The position numbers were made by a program, and so were the translations under genes. Shown here piece after piece: positions 1-6,756 of a stretch of DNA of 9,158 bases; position 1 is the first letter of the stretch; each line of letters starts with the position of its first letter. The stretch lies in the NCBI GenBank assembly GCA_018055865.1, contig JAGPGR010000057.1, forward strand, positions 1 to 9,158, given 5' to 3'. The notes beneath the pieces were generated by a model. The model was not told where the DNA came from. It saw only the letters and a list, made by a program, of their open reading frames with translations, and did not search any database. Source of the stretch: Paludibacteraceae bacterium (GTDB taxonomy: Bacteria > Bacteroidota > Bacteroidia > Bacteroidales > Paludibacteraceae).

Positions 1-1
1 C

Positions 2-589
2 AACAACTTAAAACCTTTTCTCCGGCGTGAAATTACCGGAAATCAGGGCTGGGGACTGATTGCCAAGATGTATCAGGCAATGGGTTTGCTTTTGGTCGGT
101 TTTGCACTGGTAAAGGCTTTTGCACCCTATGTGACACTCAGGGAAACTGCCTCTCTCGAAGGGTTGGGGATGGGCGTTTTGTTCACTTTTACAGTGCTGA
201 TTGTTTTGCACGAATTGCTGCATGCCATCGCTTATCTGCTGGTTGGGGCCAGGAAGCTTTCATTCGGCATGAATTTGAAAAAATTTCTGTTCTACGTGCA
301 GGCCGACAAACAGGTATTGAACTACAAAAAATTTATGATTGTGGCATTGGCTCCGGTAGTTTTAGTGGGCGTTGTGTCACTTGCAGGAGCCATCTTTTAC
401 TACGGTCAGCCGCTTTACTTTTTTTTCCTGGTCATATTCGGACTTCACGGGTTGTTTTGCGGCGGTGATTTTGGCTTGTTGTGTTTTTTTGAAAACCGGA
501 AAGAGGAGGAGATATACACTTTTGATGTAAAAAGCGAGGGAAAGACGTATTTTTATAAGAAAAAAGCTACCGGCCCCCCAACCCCCTGA
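2..589 (+). CDS. DUF3267-type membrane zincin-like protein, 5' end missing
   Basis: The reading frame is open from base 2, so the gene very probably starts left of the window; the first ATG is at 68 (173 aa from there) but 22 plausible codons precede it. Counting from that ATG, hydrophobic segments lie near residues 5-20, 36-60, 90-110 and 115-133. HELLH at 48-52 inside the second segment is an HExxH zinc-protease motif. CGGDFGLL at 131-138 matches the conserved Gly-Gly-Asp region of DUF3267 proteins, where D134 could be a third metal ligand. This suggests an integral inner-membrane metallopeptidase-like protein; substrate and actual proteolysis are unknown. The last residues (about GPPTP) and the TGA stop at 587-589 are encoded by a repeat unit, so the original C-terminus may have been replaced. 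The family call rests on motif and topology, not on a search. Confidence 0.8.
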   Translation, partial: NNLKPFLRREITGNQGWGLIAKMYQAMGLLLVGFALVKAFAPYVTLRETASLEGLGMGVLFTFTVLIVLHELLHAIAYLLVGARKLSFGMNLKKFLFYVQADKQVLNYKKFMIVALAPVVLVGVVSLAGAIFYYGQPLYFFFLVIFGLHGLFCGGDFGLLCFFENRKEEEIYTFDVKSEGKTYFYKKKATGPPTP

Positions 590-620
590 AGATTTGCCCC
601 CTAACCCCCTAAAGGGGGAA
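573..620. repeat. Left repeat arm of element 1: partial plus full unit
   Basis: A first unit (573-591: G, C6, AA, C5, TGAAG) lacks its G5 arm and is followed by ATTTG; the full unit follows (596-620: G, C5, TAA, C5, TAAA, G5, AA). The full unit contains a self-complementary C5-TAAA-G5 hairpin at 605-618. The partial copy differs from the equivalent stretch of the inverted right unit by one base. The stop codon of the upstream gene (587-589) lies within the partial unit. Confidence 0.8.
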
Positions 621-708
621 TATTGGAGGGTATTAAAGAAATAGTACAATTTATTGATGGAGTAATAAAACTCAATTCATTTTTAAAATATAATAAATTG
701 CTCTTAAA

Positions 709-733
709 CTCCCCCTTTAGGGGGTTGGGGGGC
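709..733. repeat. Right repeat arm of element 1
   Basis: The unit reads CT, C5, TTTA, G5, TT, G6, C and is inverted relative to the left arm. C5-TTTA-G5 at 711-724 can form a five-pair hairpin. It ends 18 bases before the pdxH start codon, so it would lie in the pdxH leader if transcription starts upstream. It differs from the unit at 5690-5714 at only three of 25 positions. Confidence 0.8.
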
Positions 734-751
734 AGCTCAAGTCCATTATTT

Positions 752-1393
752 ATGCACGAAAATATAGCCGATATACGTATCAATTATTCCAAAAAAAGTC
801 TGGACGAAGCTGATGCCGCCAAAAATGCCTTTGAGATGTTTGAAATCTGGTGGAACGAAGCCATGAATTCCGACATACTGGAAGTAAATGCCATGACACT
901 TGCAACGGTTAGTAAAGGCGTTCCGAATGCCCGAATCGTTCTTTTGAAGGCATTTGATGAGCGCGGATTCGTGTTTTTCACCAACTATAAAAGTACGAAA
1001 GGGCATGAACTGGAAGAAAATCCGAATGTATGCCTGGTGATTTTCTGGAAAGAGCTGGAAAGACAAATCCGCATCACCGGAACAGCCGAAAAAACGAGTG
1101 CTCAGGAAAGCATCGATTATTTCAACAGCCGTCCGGACGGGAGTAAACTTGGTGCATGGACTTCCACACAAAGCCTGGTGATAGCCGGTAAAGGCTGGTT
1201 GAAAGAAACCTTTGATTACTACAACGAACGGTTCAAACGGGGTGTAATCCCGAAACCACCGCACTGGGGTGGTTATCGTGTGAAACCAACCGCCATCGAA
1301 TTCTGGCAGGGACGGCCAAACCGGCTGCACGACCGCCTGCTTTACACCTTGCAGGAAGATGGAAACTGGAAAATTGAACGGTTGGCACCATAA
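752..1393 (+). CDS. pdxH: Pyridoxamine/pyridoxine 5'-phosphate oxidase
   Basis: Cytosolic FMN enzyme that oxidises pyridoxamine or pyridoxine 5'-phosphate to pyridoxal 5'-phosphate (PLP), the last step of PLP synthesis and salvage. The 213-aa length fits the family. Recognisable motifs in order: RIVLLK (61-66) in the FMN/substrate site; RQIRITG (104-110); DYFNSRP with Y123 and R127, then SKLGAW (131-136) followed by TSTQS, the region binding PLP phosphate and FMN; and the C-terminal FWQGRPNRLHDR with W185, R191 and H193, matching the family's W...R-L-H active-site signature. The ATG at 752 is chosen because it gives the usual N-terminus; the frame stays open 43 codons further up to an ATG at 623, but that stretch is repeat and core sequence. 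No Shine-Dalgarno is visible. It probably heads a unit with the two genes that follow (37-nt gap). Confidence 0.96.
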   Translation: MHENIADIRINYSKKSLDEADAAKNAFEMFEIWWNEAMNSDILEVNAMTLATVSKGVPNARIVLLKAFDERGFVFFTNYKSTKGHELEENPNVCLVIFWKELERQIRITGTAEKTSAQESIDYFNSRPDGSKLGAWTSTQSLVIAGKGWLKETFDYYNERFKRGVIPKPPHWGGYRVKPTAIEFWQGRPNRLHDRLLYTLQEDGNWKIERLAP

Positions 1394-1430
1394 AAGAGTA
1401 CGTAAGAAAAAACCAAATCAAAAGCTCAAC

Positions 1431-3221
1431 ATGAAGCTTCGACAACTTTTCAAAAAACTACTTCCGTTTGCTCAGCCCTATAAAAATCTTATTTTTTATA
1501 CGCTTTTACTTACGCTGGTCGGATCGTTTGCGGCGCAGATAAATGCGTATGTACTGCGTTTTACGGTGGATAGCATCAGCGAATTGATGGTGGCGAAAAA
1601 GCCGTTGAGCGAAGGATTTCATTTGCTGCTTATCATTTCATCGGTTTTGCTGGGCAAAGAAATCATCTATACGGCCGTTCAGTTCGGACAAAAGTTTTTT
1701 GGTGAAAAACTACGCATTCTGATAGCCCGTGACCTTTCGCAAAAAGTGGTGGAACGAATTCTGACTTACCGGATGGCGTTTTTCACCTCCAACGAAAACG
1801 AGAGCGGCAAGCTGCAAACCCGTATCGACATGGGAATAAGCAGTCTGACCCGACTGGTTCAAAATTTCTTTATTGACGTGCTGCCGCTGTTTGCCAATGC
1901 CATCGTGGCATTAATCGTGATGTTTTCAGCCAATTTTTACGTTGGGTTGGTGGGTTTGTGCATTGTTCCCATTTATTTTATCATCAGTCAGAAGCAGGCC
2001 AAAAAACTGGGTGGCTTCCGACGGAAGATGAGAACCTACCGCGAGACGAAAAACAATCAGATAATCAACATCATCGACAGCATCAATGTCATAAAATCGT
2101 TTGTGCGTGAACCGATTGAGGCCGAAAAGCAACGCAAAATTCAGTTTGATATGACTGAAAATCAGCTTGCAACCCGCAAAACAAGTTTTATGTTCGACAG
2201 CGTGAAAAGTTTCGTGGAACAAATCGGGGTGGTACTTATCATCATTCTCACCGCCTATCTGGTGCTGAGCAACGTGATGACCATTGGTGCCATCATGTTT
2301 CATATTATGCTTTTCAACAACGTGTCGGCACCAATCCGTCAGCTGCACCGCATCTACGACGATATGAACGACGCGTTGATTTATTCCGAAAGTTTTTTTG
2401 ATATCCTCGAAGCCAATCACGAAATTGAAAACAGCGGAAAATTCATTCCCGAAAAAATTACAGGGAAAATTGAACTGAAAAATGTAAGTTTCACCTACCC
2501 AAATGGAAATCTGGCACTCAAAAATGTAGGGTTCACCATTCTACCCAATAATATCACCGCTTTGGTGGGTTTGAGCGGTGCCGGCAAAAGTACAGTAATC
2601 AATTTGCTGGATAAATTTTATGAAGCCACCGAAGGACAAATTTTAATTGATAATGTGGACATCCGCGATTATGACACGGAGTTTCTCCGTGAACATATCG
2701 GACTGGTGTTGCAGAAAAATCACATTTTCAAGGGAACCATAGCTGAGAATATTCAGTATGGAAAGGAAGGAGCCACAACGGATGAAATAGTGGATGCTGC
2801 AAAAAAAGCGTACATTCACGATCAGATTATGGAACTGCCCAACGGTTATCAATCGGAAGCCAATCAACTGTCTGGCGGGCAGCAACAACGGATTGCCATT
2901 GCGCGGATGTTTATCAAAAATCCGCCGATAATTTTCCTGGACGAACCCACCGCCAATCTGGATGCCATCGCTACTGAGCAGGTCAAAAACAGTCTGGATG
3001 CGATCAAGCAAAACCGAACCGTAATCATTATCTCACACAGCATTTCGCAAATCATTGATGCGTCGCACATTCTGGTGCTCGAAAAAGGAAAACTGGCGGA
3101 AGATGGCACGCACGACGATCTGCTGAAAAAGAAGGGAGCGTACTACGATATTTTCAATGCTATGGCAAGCAGTCTGAATTTTAATAAAATAATTAACTCG
3201 CTGGAAGGCGAAGAAAATTAA
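1431..3221 (+). CDS. ABC exporter half-transporter (fused permease and ATPase), MsbA-like
   Basis: A 596-aa type IV ABC exporter half-transporter, expected to act as a dimer in the inner membrane. The N-terminal half has membrane segments near residues 20-41, 64-85, 148-167, 169-186 and 260-285. The nucleotide-binding domain begins about residue 345 and carries every expected motif: Walker A GLSGAGKST (380-388), Q-loop Q428, signature LSGGQ (480-484), Walker B IIFLDE with catalytic E505, D-loop ANLD, and switch H536. It therefore looks catalytically intact. Substrate cannot be read from sequence; lipids, glycolipids, peptides or drugs are all handled by relatives. The ATG at 1431 follows pdxH by 37 nt; an in-frame ATG at 1359 lies inside pdxH and would add a basic 24-residue tail unlike the family. 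Its stop codon abuts the start of the glycosyltransferase gene, implying co-expression. Confidence 0.93.
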   Translation: MKLRQLFKKLLPFAQPYKNLIFYTLLLTLVGSFAAQINAYVLRFTVDSISELMVAKKPLSEGFHLLLIISSVLLGKEIIYTAVQFGQKFFGEKLRILIARDLSQKVVERILTYRMAFFTSNENESGKLQTRIDMGISSLTRLVQNFFIDVLPLFANAIVALIVMFSANFYVGLVGLCIVPIYFIISQKQAKKLGGFRRKMRTYRETKNNQIINIIDSINVIKSFVREPIEAEKQRKIQFDMTENQLATRKTSFMFDSVKSFVEQIGVVLIIILTAYLVLSNVMTIGAIMFHIMLFNNVSAPIRQLHRIYDDMNDALIYSESFFDILEANHEIENSGKFIPEKITGKIELKNVSFTYPNGNLALKNVGFTILPNNITALVGLSGAGKSTVINLLDKFYEATEGQILIDNVDIRDYDTEFLREHIGLVLQKNHIFKGTIAENIQYGKEGATTDEIVDAAKKAYIHDQIMELPNGYQSEANQLSGGQQQRIAIARMFIKNPPIIFLDEPTANLDAIATEQVKNSLDAIKQNRTVIIISHSISQIIDASHILVLEKGKLAEDGTHDDLLKKKGAYYDIFNAMASSLNFNKIINSLEGEEN

Positions 3222-4193
3222 TTGGATACTCCGAAAAAAATACTCATCTGTCCGCTCAACTGGGGGCTGGGACACGCCACACGGTGTGTACCGGTTATCC
3301 GTGAGCAACTTGCCGCGGGCAACGAAGTGGTGATCTGTGCCGACGGTTATCCGCTGGAATTTCTCCGGCAGGAATTTCCCGCTTTGAGAACCCTGGAACT
3401 TCCCTCCTATCCGATACGCTATTCAAGAGGAAAATCGCAGGTTTTTGCAATGCTGCTTTTTCTGCCAACTCTTTTGAAAGGAATTTACAGAGAAAATTAT
3501 TGGTTGAAAAAATTATTGATAAAAGAACATTTCGATGTGATTATTTCCGACAACCGGTTCGGACTGTGGAACAAAAGTATTCATTCCATTTACATCACGC
3601 ATCAGGTGATGATAAAGATGCCGAATGGATTGAAGTGGCTCGAACCGTTCGGATACATCCTGCACAAGTATATCATCAACAAATTCAATGAATGCCGGAT
3701 ACCCGATTTTGCAGAAGATGGAGGACTTTCGGGTGACTTGTCGCATAAATACGCATTACCGAAGAATGCAACGTTTATAGGAACCCTTTCGAGATTTAAT
3801 GACTATAAGCTTACGGCACCTGATACAAATTATCAGATTGTTGCGGTACTTTCGGGAGTAGAGCCGCAACGAACACTGTTTGAAAAGGAATTAATCGCTA
3901 TTTATAAAAATTCGGATAAAAAAACGGTGATAGTTCAGGGGAAACCCGATTCCGAACCGTTCAAAAAAGAAACAACGGGAAATCTGACTGTGATCCCGTA
4001 TATGAGTACATCCGAACTGGCAGCTGTATTGATGGGTTGCGAACAAATTATTTCCCGCTCGGGTTACACCACCATCATGGACCTGTACGCCCTGAGTTGT
4101 CTGAATAAAGCCCGATTGATACCCACCCCCGGGCAAACCGAACAGGAATACCTGGCCGGTTATCTGCATTCGAAAGGATATATTAAAAACTGA
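3222..4193 (+). CDS. GT-B fold glycosyltransferase (GT28/MJ1255-like)
   Basis: A 323-aa protein resembling two-domain GT-B enzymes that transfer a sugar from a nucleotide sugar. The N-terminal Rossmann domain opens with KILICPLNWGLGHATR; GLGHATR at 15-21 is the glycine-rich acceptor-side loop of this group. ISDNRFG (108-114) and YITHQV (124-129) follow. The C-terminal donor domain starts around 203 (QIVAVLSGVEPQR) and contains SRSGYTTIMDL (278-288) and PTPGQTEQEYLA (301-312), the usual nucleotide-sugar site. The start is TTG at 3222, directly after the exporter's TAA; no in-frame ATG exists before residue 76, and a later start would destroy the first strand. The protein ends only about 11 residues after the PTPGQTEQEYLA motif, where I would expect a longer C-terminal helix, so it may be slightly truncated. 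Donor and acceptor are unknown; co-expression with an exporter hints at an envelope glycoconjugate. Confidence 0.85.
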   Translation: MDTPKKILICPLNWGLGHATRCVPVIREQLAAGNEVVICADGYPLEFLRQEFPALRTLELPSYPIRYSRGKSQVFAMLLFLPTLLKGIYRENYWLKKLLIKEHFDVIISDNRFGLWNKSIHSIYITHQVMIKMPNGLKWLEPFGYILHKYIINKFNECRIPDFAEDGGLSGDLSHKYALPKNATFIGTLSRFNDYKLTAPDTNYQIVAVLSGVEPQRTLFEKELIAIYKNSDKKTVIVQGKPDSEPFKKETTGNLTVIPYMSTSELAAVLMGCEQIISRSGYTTIMDLYALSCLNKARLIPTPGQTEQEYLAGYLHSKGYIKN

Positions 4194-4255
4194 AAAGCAG
4201 CGATTCGTGTTCCGAACCACCGCTTATCCTTTGTGTGTGAAGTTATCTGAATGAA
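4194..4255. other. Convergent intergenic gap without clear terminator
   Basis: These 62 nt separate the stops of the plus-strand glycosyltransferase and minus-strand metY. The only pairing I see is TTCG/CGAA around 4204-4216 with flanking mismatches and no following T run on either strand, so I do not call an intrinsic terminator. Confidence 0.5.
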
Positions 4256-5530
4256 TTAAATCTGCGCCAACGCCTGATCCAGGTCGGCAATAATATCGTC
4301 AATGTTTTCAATCCCTATAGACAGGCGGATCATATCGCCTGTTACACCGGCGGCTATGAGTTGTTCGTCATTGAGTTGAGCGTGAGTAGTGGTAGCGGGA
4401 TGGATAACCAGCGATTTGGCATCGGCTACGTTGGCCAGGTTGGAAAAGAGTTCCAGGTTATCAATGAATTTTGCTCCCGCTGCTTTGCCCCCTTTTACAC
4501 CAAAGGTAAATATGGAGCCTGCACCTTTGGGGAAATATTTATCGGCAAGCGCCTTGTATTTGCTTCCTTCCAGGTTAGGATAATTCACCCAGGCAACCTT
4601 GGGATGACCGACCAGAAAGTCAACCACTTTGCGGGCATTTTCCACGTGTCTCTCCACGCGTAGCGAGAGAGTTTCGATTCCCTGTAGCAAAAAGAAGGAA
4701 TTAATCGGACTGATACATGCACCGGTATCACGCAGCAATTGCGCTCTGATTTTTGTAGTGAATGCTATACCTCCCAGATCGCCGAAAACAAGCCCGTTGT
4801 AATGGCTGTCGGGTTCGGTGAAGCCCGGAAACCTGCCCGATTTCCAGTCGAATTTACCACTTTCCACAATTACACCGCCAAGGGTTGTTCCGTGTCCTCC
4901 GAGAAATTTGGTAGCAGAATGTACTATTATATCAGCTCCGTATTCAATCGGACGAATCAGGTAAGGGGTTCCAAATGTATTATCCACAATCAGAGGAATG
5001 TTATGACGATGCGCAATATTGGCAACTGCTTCAATATCTATCAGATTTGCACCGGGATTTCCAATTGTTTCAATAAAAATAGCTTTTGTTTTCTCATTGA
5101 TTGCATTCTCGAAATTAGTCACATCATCCGGATCAACAAAAGTGGTATTAATTCCCAGTTTGGGAAGCGTAACACTGAACAAATTGTACGTACCTCCGTA
5201 AAGTGTACCGGCAGAAACCAGGTTATCACCAGCTTCGGCAATGTTCAGAATGGCGTACGTAATGGCAGCCGAACCGGAAGCAACTGTAATTCCGGCAGTT
5301 CCACCTTCGAGAGCAGCCACTCTTTCATCAACCACGGAAGTAGTCGGGTTGGTCAACCGGGTGTATATATTTCCGGCATCAGTCAGCGCAAATCGTCCTG
5401 CTGCCTGCTCTGCATTGTCGAATACATAGGAAGTTGTTTGATAAATGGGCACGGCGCGGGCTCCTGTAGGATCTAACGTTTGTCCTGCATGTATCTGAAG
5501 TGTTTCGAATTTTAATTTTTTGTCTGACAT
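4256..5530 (-). CDS. metY: O-acetylhomoserine sulfhydrylase (aminocarboxypropyltransferase)
   Basis: Cytosolic PLP enzyme of the Cys/Met metabolism (cystathionine gamma-synthase-like) family, 424 aa, the usual size for MetY and longer than typical MetB/MetC. It condenses O-acetylhomoserine with sulfide to homocysteine, allowing direct sulfhydrylation to methionine. Visible features: [10 protein letters not shown] at the N-terminus, YTRLTNPT (56-63) with Y56/R58 contacting PLP phosphate of the neighbouring subunit, SGSAA (85-89), YGGTYNL (111-117), DNTFGTPY (183-190) with D183 contacting the pyridine nitrogen, and [10 protein letters not shown] (205-214) with K208 as the Schiff-base lysine. 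The sequence appears intact. The ATG at 5530 gives the canonical start. It lies downstream of cysK on the same strand, 188 nt away, with a repeat element between them; no convincing promoter could be picked in that gap. MetY and methionine gamma-lyase are related, but length and the opening motif favour MetY. Confidence 0.93.
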   Translation of the reverse strand: MSDKKLKFETLQIHAGQTLDPTGARAVPIYQTTSYVFDNAEQAAGRFALTDAGNIYTRLTNPTTSVVDERVAALEGGTAGITVASGSAAITYAILNIAEAGDNLVSAGTLYGGTYNLFSVTLPKLGINTTFVDPDDVTNFENAINEKTKAIFIETIGNPGANLIDIEAVANIAHRHNIPLIVDNTFGTPYLIRPIEYGADIIVHSATKFLGGHGTTLGGVIVESGKFDWKSGRFPGFTEPDSHYNGLVFGDLGGIAFTTKIRAQLLRDTGACISPINSFFLLQGIETLSLRVERHVENARKVVDFLVGHPKVAWVNYPNLEGSKYKALADKYFPKGAGSIFTFGVKGGKAAGAKFIDNLELFSNLANVADAKSLVIHPATTTHAQLNDEQLIAAGVTGDMIRLSIGIENIDDIIADLDQALAQI

Positions 5531-5568
5531 AATATTTTTTTTTACAATTTATGAATTTAGTATTAACG

Positions 5569-5594
5569 GCCCCCTAAATCCCCTTCAGGGGGAA
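5569..5594. repeat. Left repeat arm of element 2
   Basis: The unit reads G, C5, TAAAT, C4, TTCA, G5, AA. C4-TTCA-G4 forms an internal hairpin (5580-5591). It is one base longer than the other full units, in the short spacer between the two C runs. It lies 38 nt upstream of the metY start codon on the transcribed strand. Confidence 0.8.
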
Positions 5595-5689
5595 CTTACA
5601 GAGCACATATTGACGATATATAGTTTTATAAAAGTGTCTTTAAAATGAACATTCTAATTGCGTATTAACTTTGTATTAATGCTCAAGAA

Positions 5690-5714
5690 CTCCCCCTTCA
5701 GGGGGCCGGGGGGC
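5690..5714. repeat. Right repeat arm of element 2
   Basis: The unit reads CT, C5, TTCA, G5, CC, G6, C. The C5-TTCA-G5 hairpin spans 5692-5705. In cysK mRNA it would form a GC-rich stem just after the stop, but no U run follows it, so it does not look like an ordinary intrinsic terminator; it might instead block 3' exonucleases. Confidence 0.8.
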
Positions 5715-5718
5715 TACA

Positions 5719-6666
5719 TTACAATGGATATTCTTCAAATGCGTAAAGCAGGGTTGAAAGATACCGTTCACCCGTATCCGGAAGCAGTGCTACAATGTTT
5801 AACCCTTTATTTTCAGGACGCAAGGATAATTCAGTAGCCGCATACACTGCCGCACCGGATGAAATGCCCACCAATAGTCCTTCCTGCTGAGCCAGTTGGC
5901 GTGCCGTAAGAATTGCATTATCGTTAGTTACCTGAATAATCTCATCTACAACAGACGGATAATAATTTTTCGGAATAAATCCGGCTCCAATTCCCTGAAT
6001 TTTGTGTGGTCCCGGATTTCCGCCGGAAAGTACCGGCGAGTCCGATGGTTCTACTGCCACAATCTTCACCTTGGGATTATGAGCTTTCAGCGCTTGCCCT
6101 ACTCCGCTCACCGTACCTCCGGTTCCAACTCCCGCTACAAAAATATCTACCTGTCCGTCTGTATCGCGCCAGATTTCTTCACCGGTTGTAGTGCGGTGAA
6201 TTTCAGGGTTCGAAGGATTGTCGAATTGCTGCGGGATAAACGAACCGGGTTTTTCAGTCTGTAATTCCAACGCCCGTTGGATAGCGCCCTTCATGCCGGT
6301 GGCTCCGGGTGTAAGCACAATGTTGGCTCCGAATGCTTTTAGCAGGTTACGACGTTCCACACTCATAGTTTCGGGCATGGTAAGGGTGAGTTTATACCCT
6401 TTGATAGCAGCCACCATGGCTAATCCAATTCCTGTATTTCCACTGGTGGGTTCTATAATTTCTACGCCGGGTTTCAGAATGCCCTTCTCCTCCGCATCTT
6501 CAATCATGGATAGTGCAATACGTTCTTTGACACATCCGGCAGGATTGAAGGCTTCAATTTTGACAATAATATTTGCCTGCAAATTTTTGTTTTCTGAATA
6601 ATTGCTCAATTGAAGCAAAGGTGTATTACCTATGAGTTCGGTGAGGTTTCTTGCTATTTTTGCCAT
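5719..6666 (-). CDS. cysK: Cysteine synthase (O-acetylserine sulfhydrylase)
   Basis: Cytosolic PLP enzyme of fold type II, 315 aa, joining O-acetylserine and sulfide to give L-cysteine and acetate. Motifs: LIGNTPLLQL (11-20); NPAGCVKER (41-49) with K47 as Schiff-base lysine; TSGNTG (74-79), the substrate-carboxylate loop; QFDNPSNPEIH (147-157); GTGGTVSG (181-188), the PLP phosphate loop; GISSGAA (267-273); and PDTGERYLST (296-305), which contacts the PLP ring nitrogen. The lysine motif has Cys45 where Ser is usual and Glu48 where Asp is usual. Length and the lack of a regulatory domain argue against cystathionine beta-synthase; CysM is a less likely alternative. A good Bacteroidota-type promoter lies just upstream (6705-6736). 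fmt lies 119 nt upstream on the same strand and metY downstream, so two sulfide-fixing enzymes stand side by side. Confidence 0.95.
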   Translation of the reverse strand: MAKIARNLTELIGNTPLLQLSNYSENKNLQANIIVKIEAFNPAGCVKERIALSMIEDAEEKGILKPGVEIIEPTSGNTGIGLAMVAAIKGYKLTLTMPETMSVERRNLLKAFGANIVLTPGATGMKGAIQRALELQTEKPGSFIPQQFDNPSNPEIHRTTTGEEIWRDTDGQVDIFVAGVGTGGTVSGVGQALKAHNPKVKIVAVEPSDSPVLSGGNPGPHKIQGIGAGFIPKNYYPSVVDEIIQVTNDNAILTARQLAQQEGLLVGISSGAAVYAATELSLRPENKGLNIVALLPDTGERYLSTLLYAFEEYPL

Positions 6667-6704
6667 TTTTATTTGTCTGAAATATCTTCTTAATTTTTAC
6701 AGGA

Positions 6705-6736
6705 CAAAGTTAGAGCTATCAACATGATGGGACAAT
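6705..6736 (-). promoter_or_regulatory. Bacteroidota-type promoter of cysK
   Basis: On the minus strand, ATTG (6736-6733) is followed after 20 nt by TAACTTTG (6712-6705), an exact fit to the TAnnTTTG -7 box and a near fit to the TTTG -33 box of the Bacteroidota primary sigma factor. A start a few bases downstream would give a leader of roughly 33 nt before the ATG at 6666. This suggests cysK is transcribed independently of fmt. Confidence 0.7.
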
Positions 6737-6756
6737 CGCTTTTTTGTGTCATTTTT

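Larger units (their letters stand above)
573..733. mobile_element. REPIN/MITE-like element 1 (inverted C/G-run units around AT-rich core)
   Basis: The left side has one partial unit (573-591) and one full unit (596-620); the right side has one unit (709-733) in inverted orientation. The full left unit and the reverse complement of the right unit match at 23 of 25 positions. The core (621-708) is AT-rich and holds no convincing gene. No transposase is present, so the element would be non-autonomous if mobile. It fills most of the gap between the DUF3267 gene and pdxH. Naming it REPIN- or MITE-like is inference from architecture; flanking target-site duplications could not be recognised. Confidence 0.6.
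5569..5714. mobile_element. REPIN/MITE-like element 2 between cysK and metY
   Basis: This element has the same architecture as the one at 573-733: a left unit (5569-5594) and a right unit (5690-5714) in inverted orientation around an AT-rich core (5595-5689). The right unit matches that of element 1 at 22 of 25 positions, and the adjoining core end shares TGCTC followed by AACT in both. The cores are otherwise not obviously alike. The right boundary is four bases from the cysK stop codon. No target-site duplication was recognised; the mobility label is inferred from structure and recurrence. Confidence 0.6.

Noticed and set aside
689..694. TATAAT hexamer upstream of pdxH
   Set aside because: It has no -35 partner at suitable spacing, sits in an AT-rich core where it is expected by chance, and is not the Bacteroidota -7 consensus.
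709..733. G-quadruplex at the G5/G6 runs
   Set aside because: Only two G runs lie close together per unit and each is readily sequestered by the adjacent C5 run, so a hairpin is the simpler reading.
623..751. In-frame 43-codon N-terminal extension of pdxH
   Set aside because: It translates the element core and the right repeat unit, does not resemble a PdxH N-terminus, and the ATG at 752 gives the normal family length.
377..783. Minus-strand open frames across the first element (for example 377-649 and 601-783)
   Set aside because: They are translations of the C/G-run repeat (SPFRGLGG-like peptides) and of antisense coding sequence, with no domain features.
4739..5476. Long plus-strand frame antisense to metY (245 codons)
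   Set aside because: It is a shadow of the well-supported metY frame; its Ser/Asn/Cys-rich composition has no recognisable domain.
5666..5673. TAACTTTG on the plus strand inside element 2
   Set aside because: It fits the -7 box, but no TTTG lies 19-21 nt upstream and it would transcribe antisense into cysK with no gene to serve.
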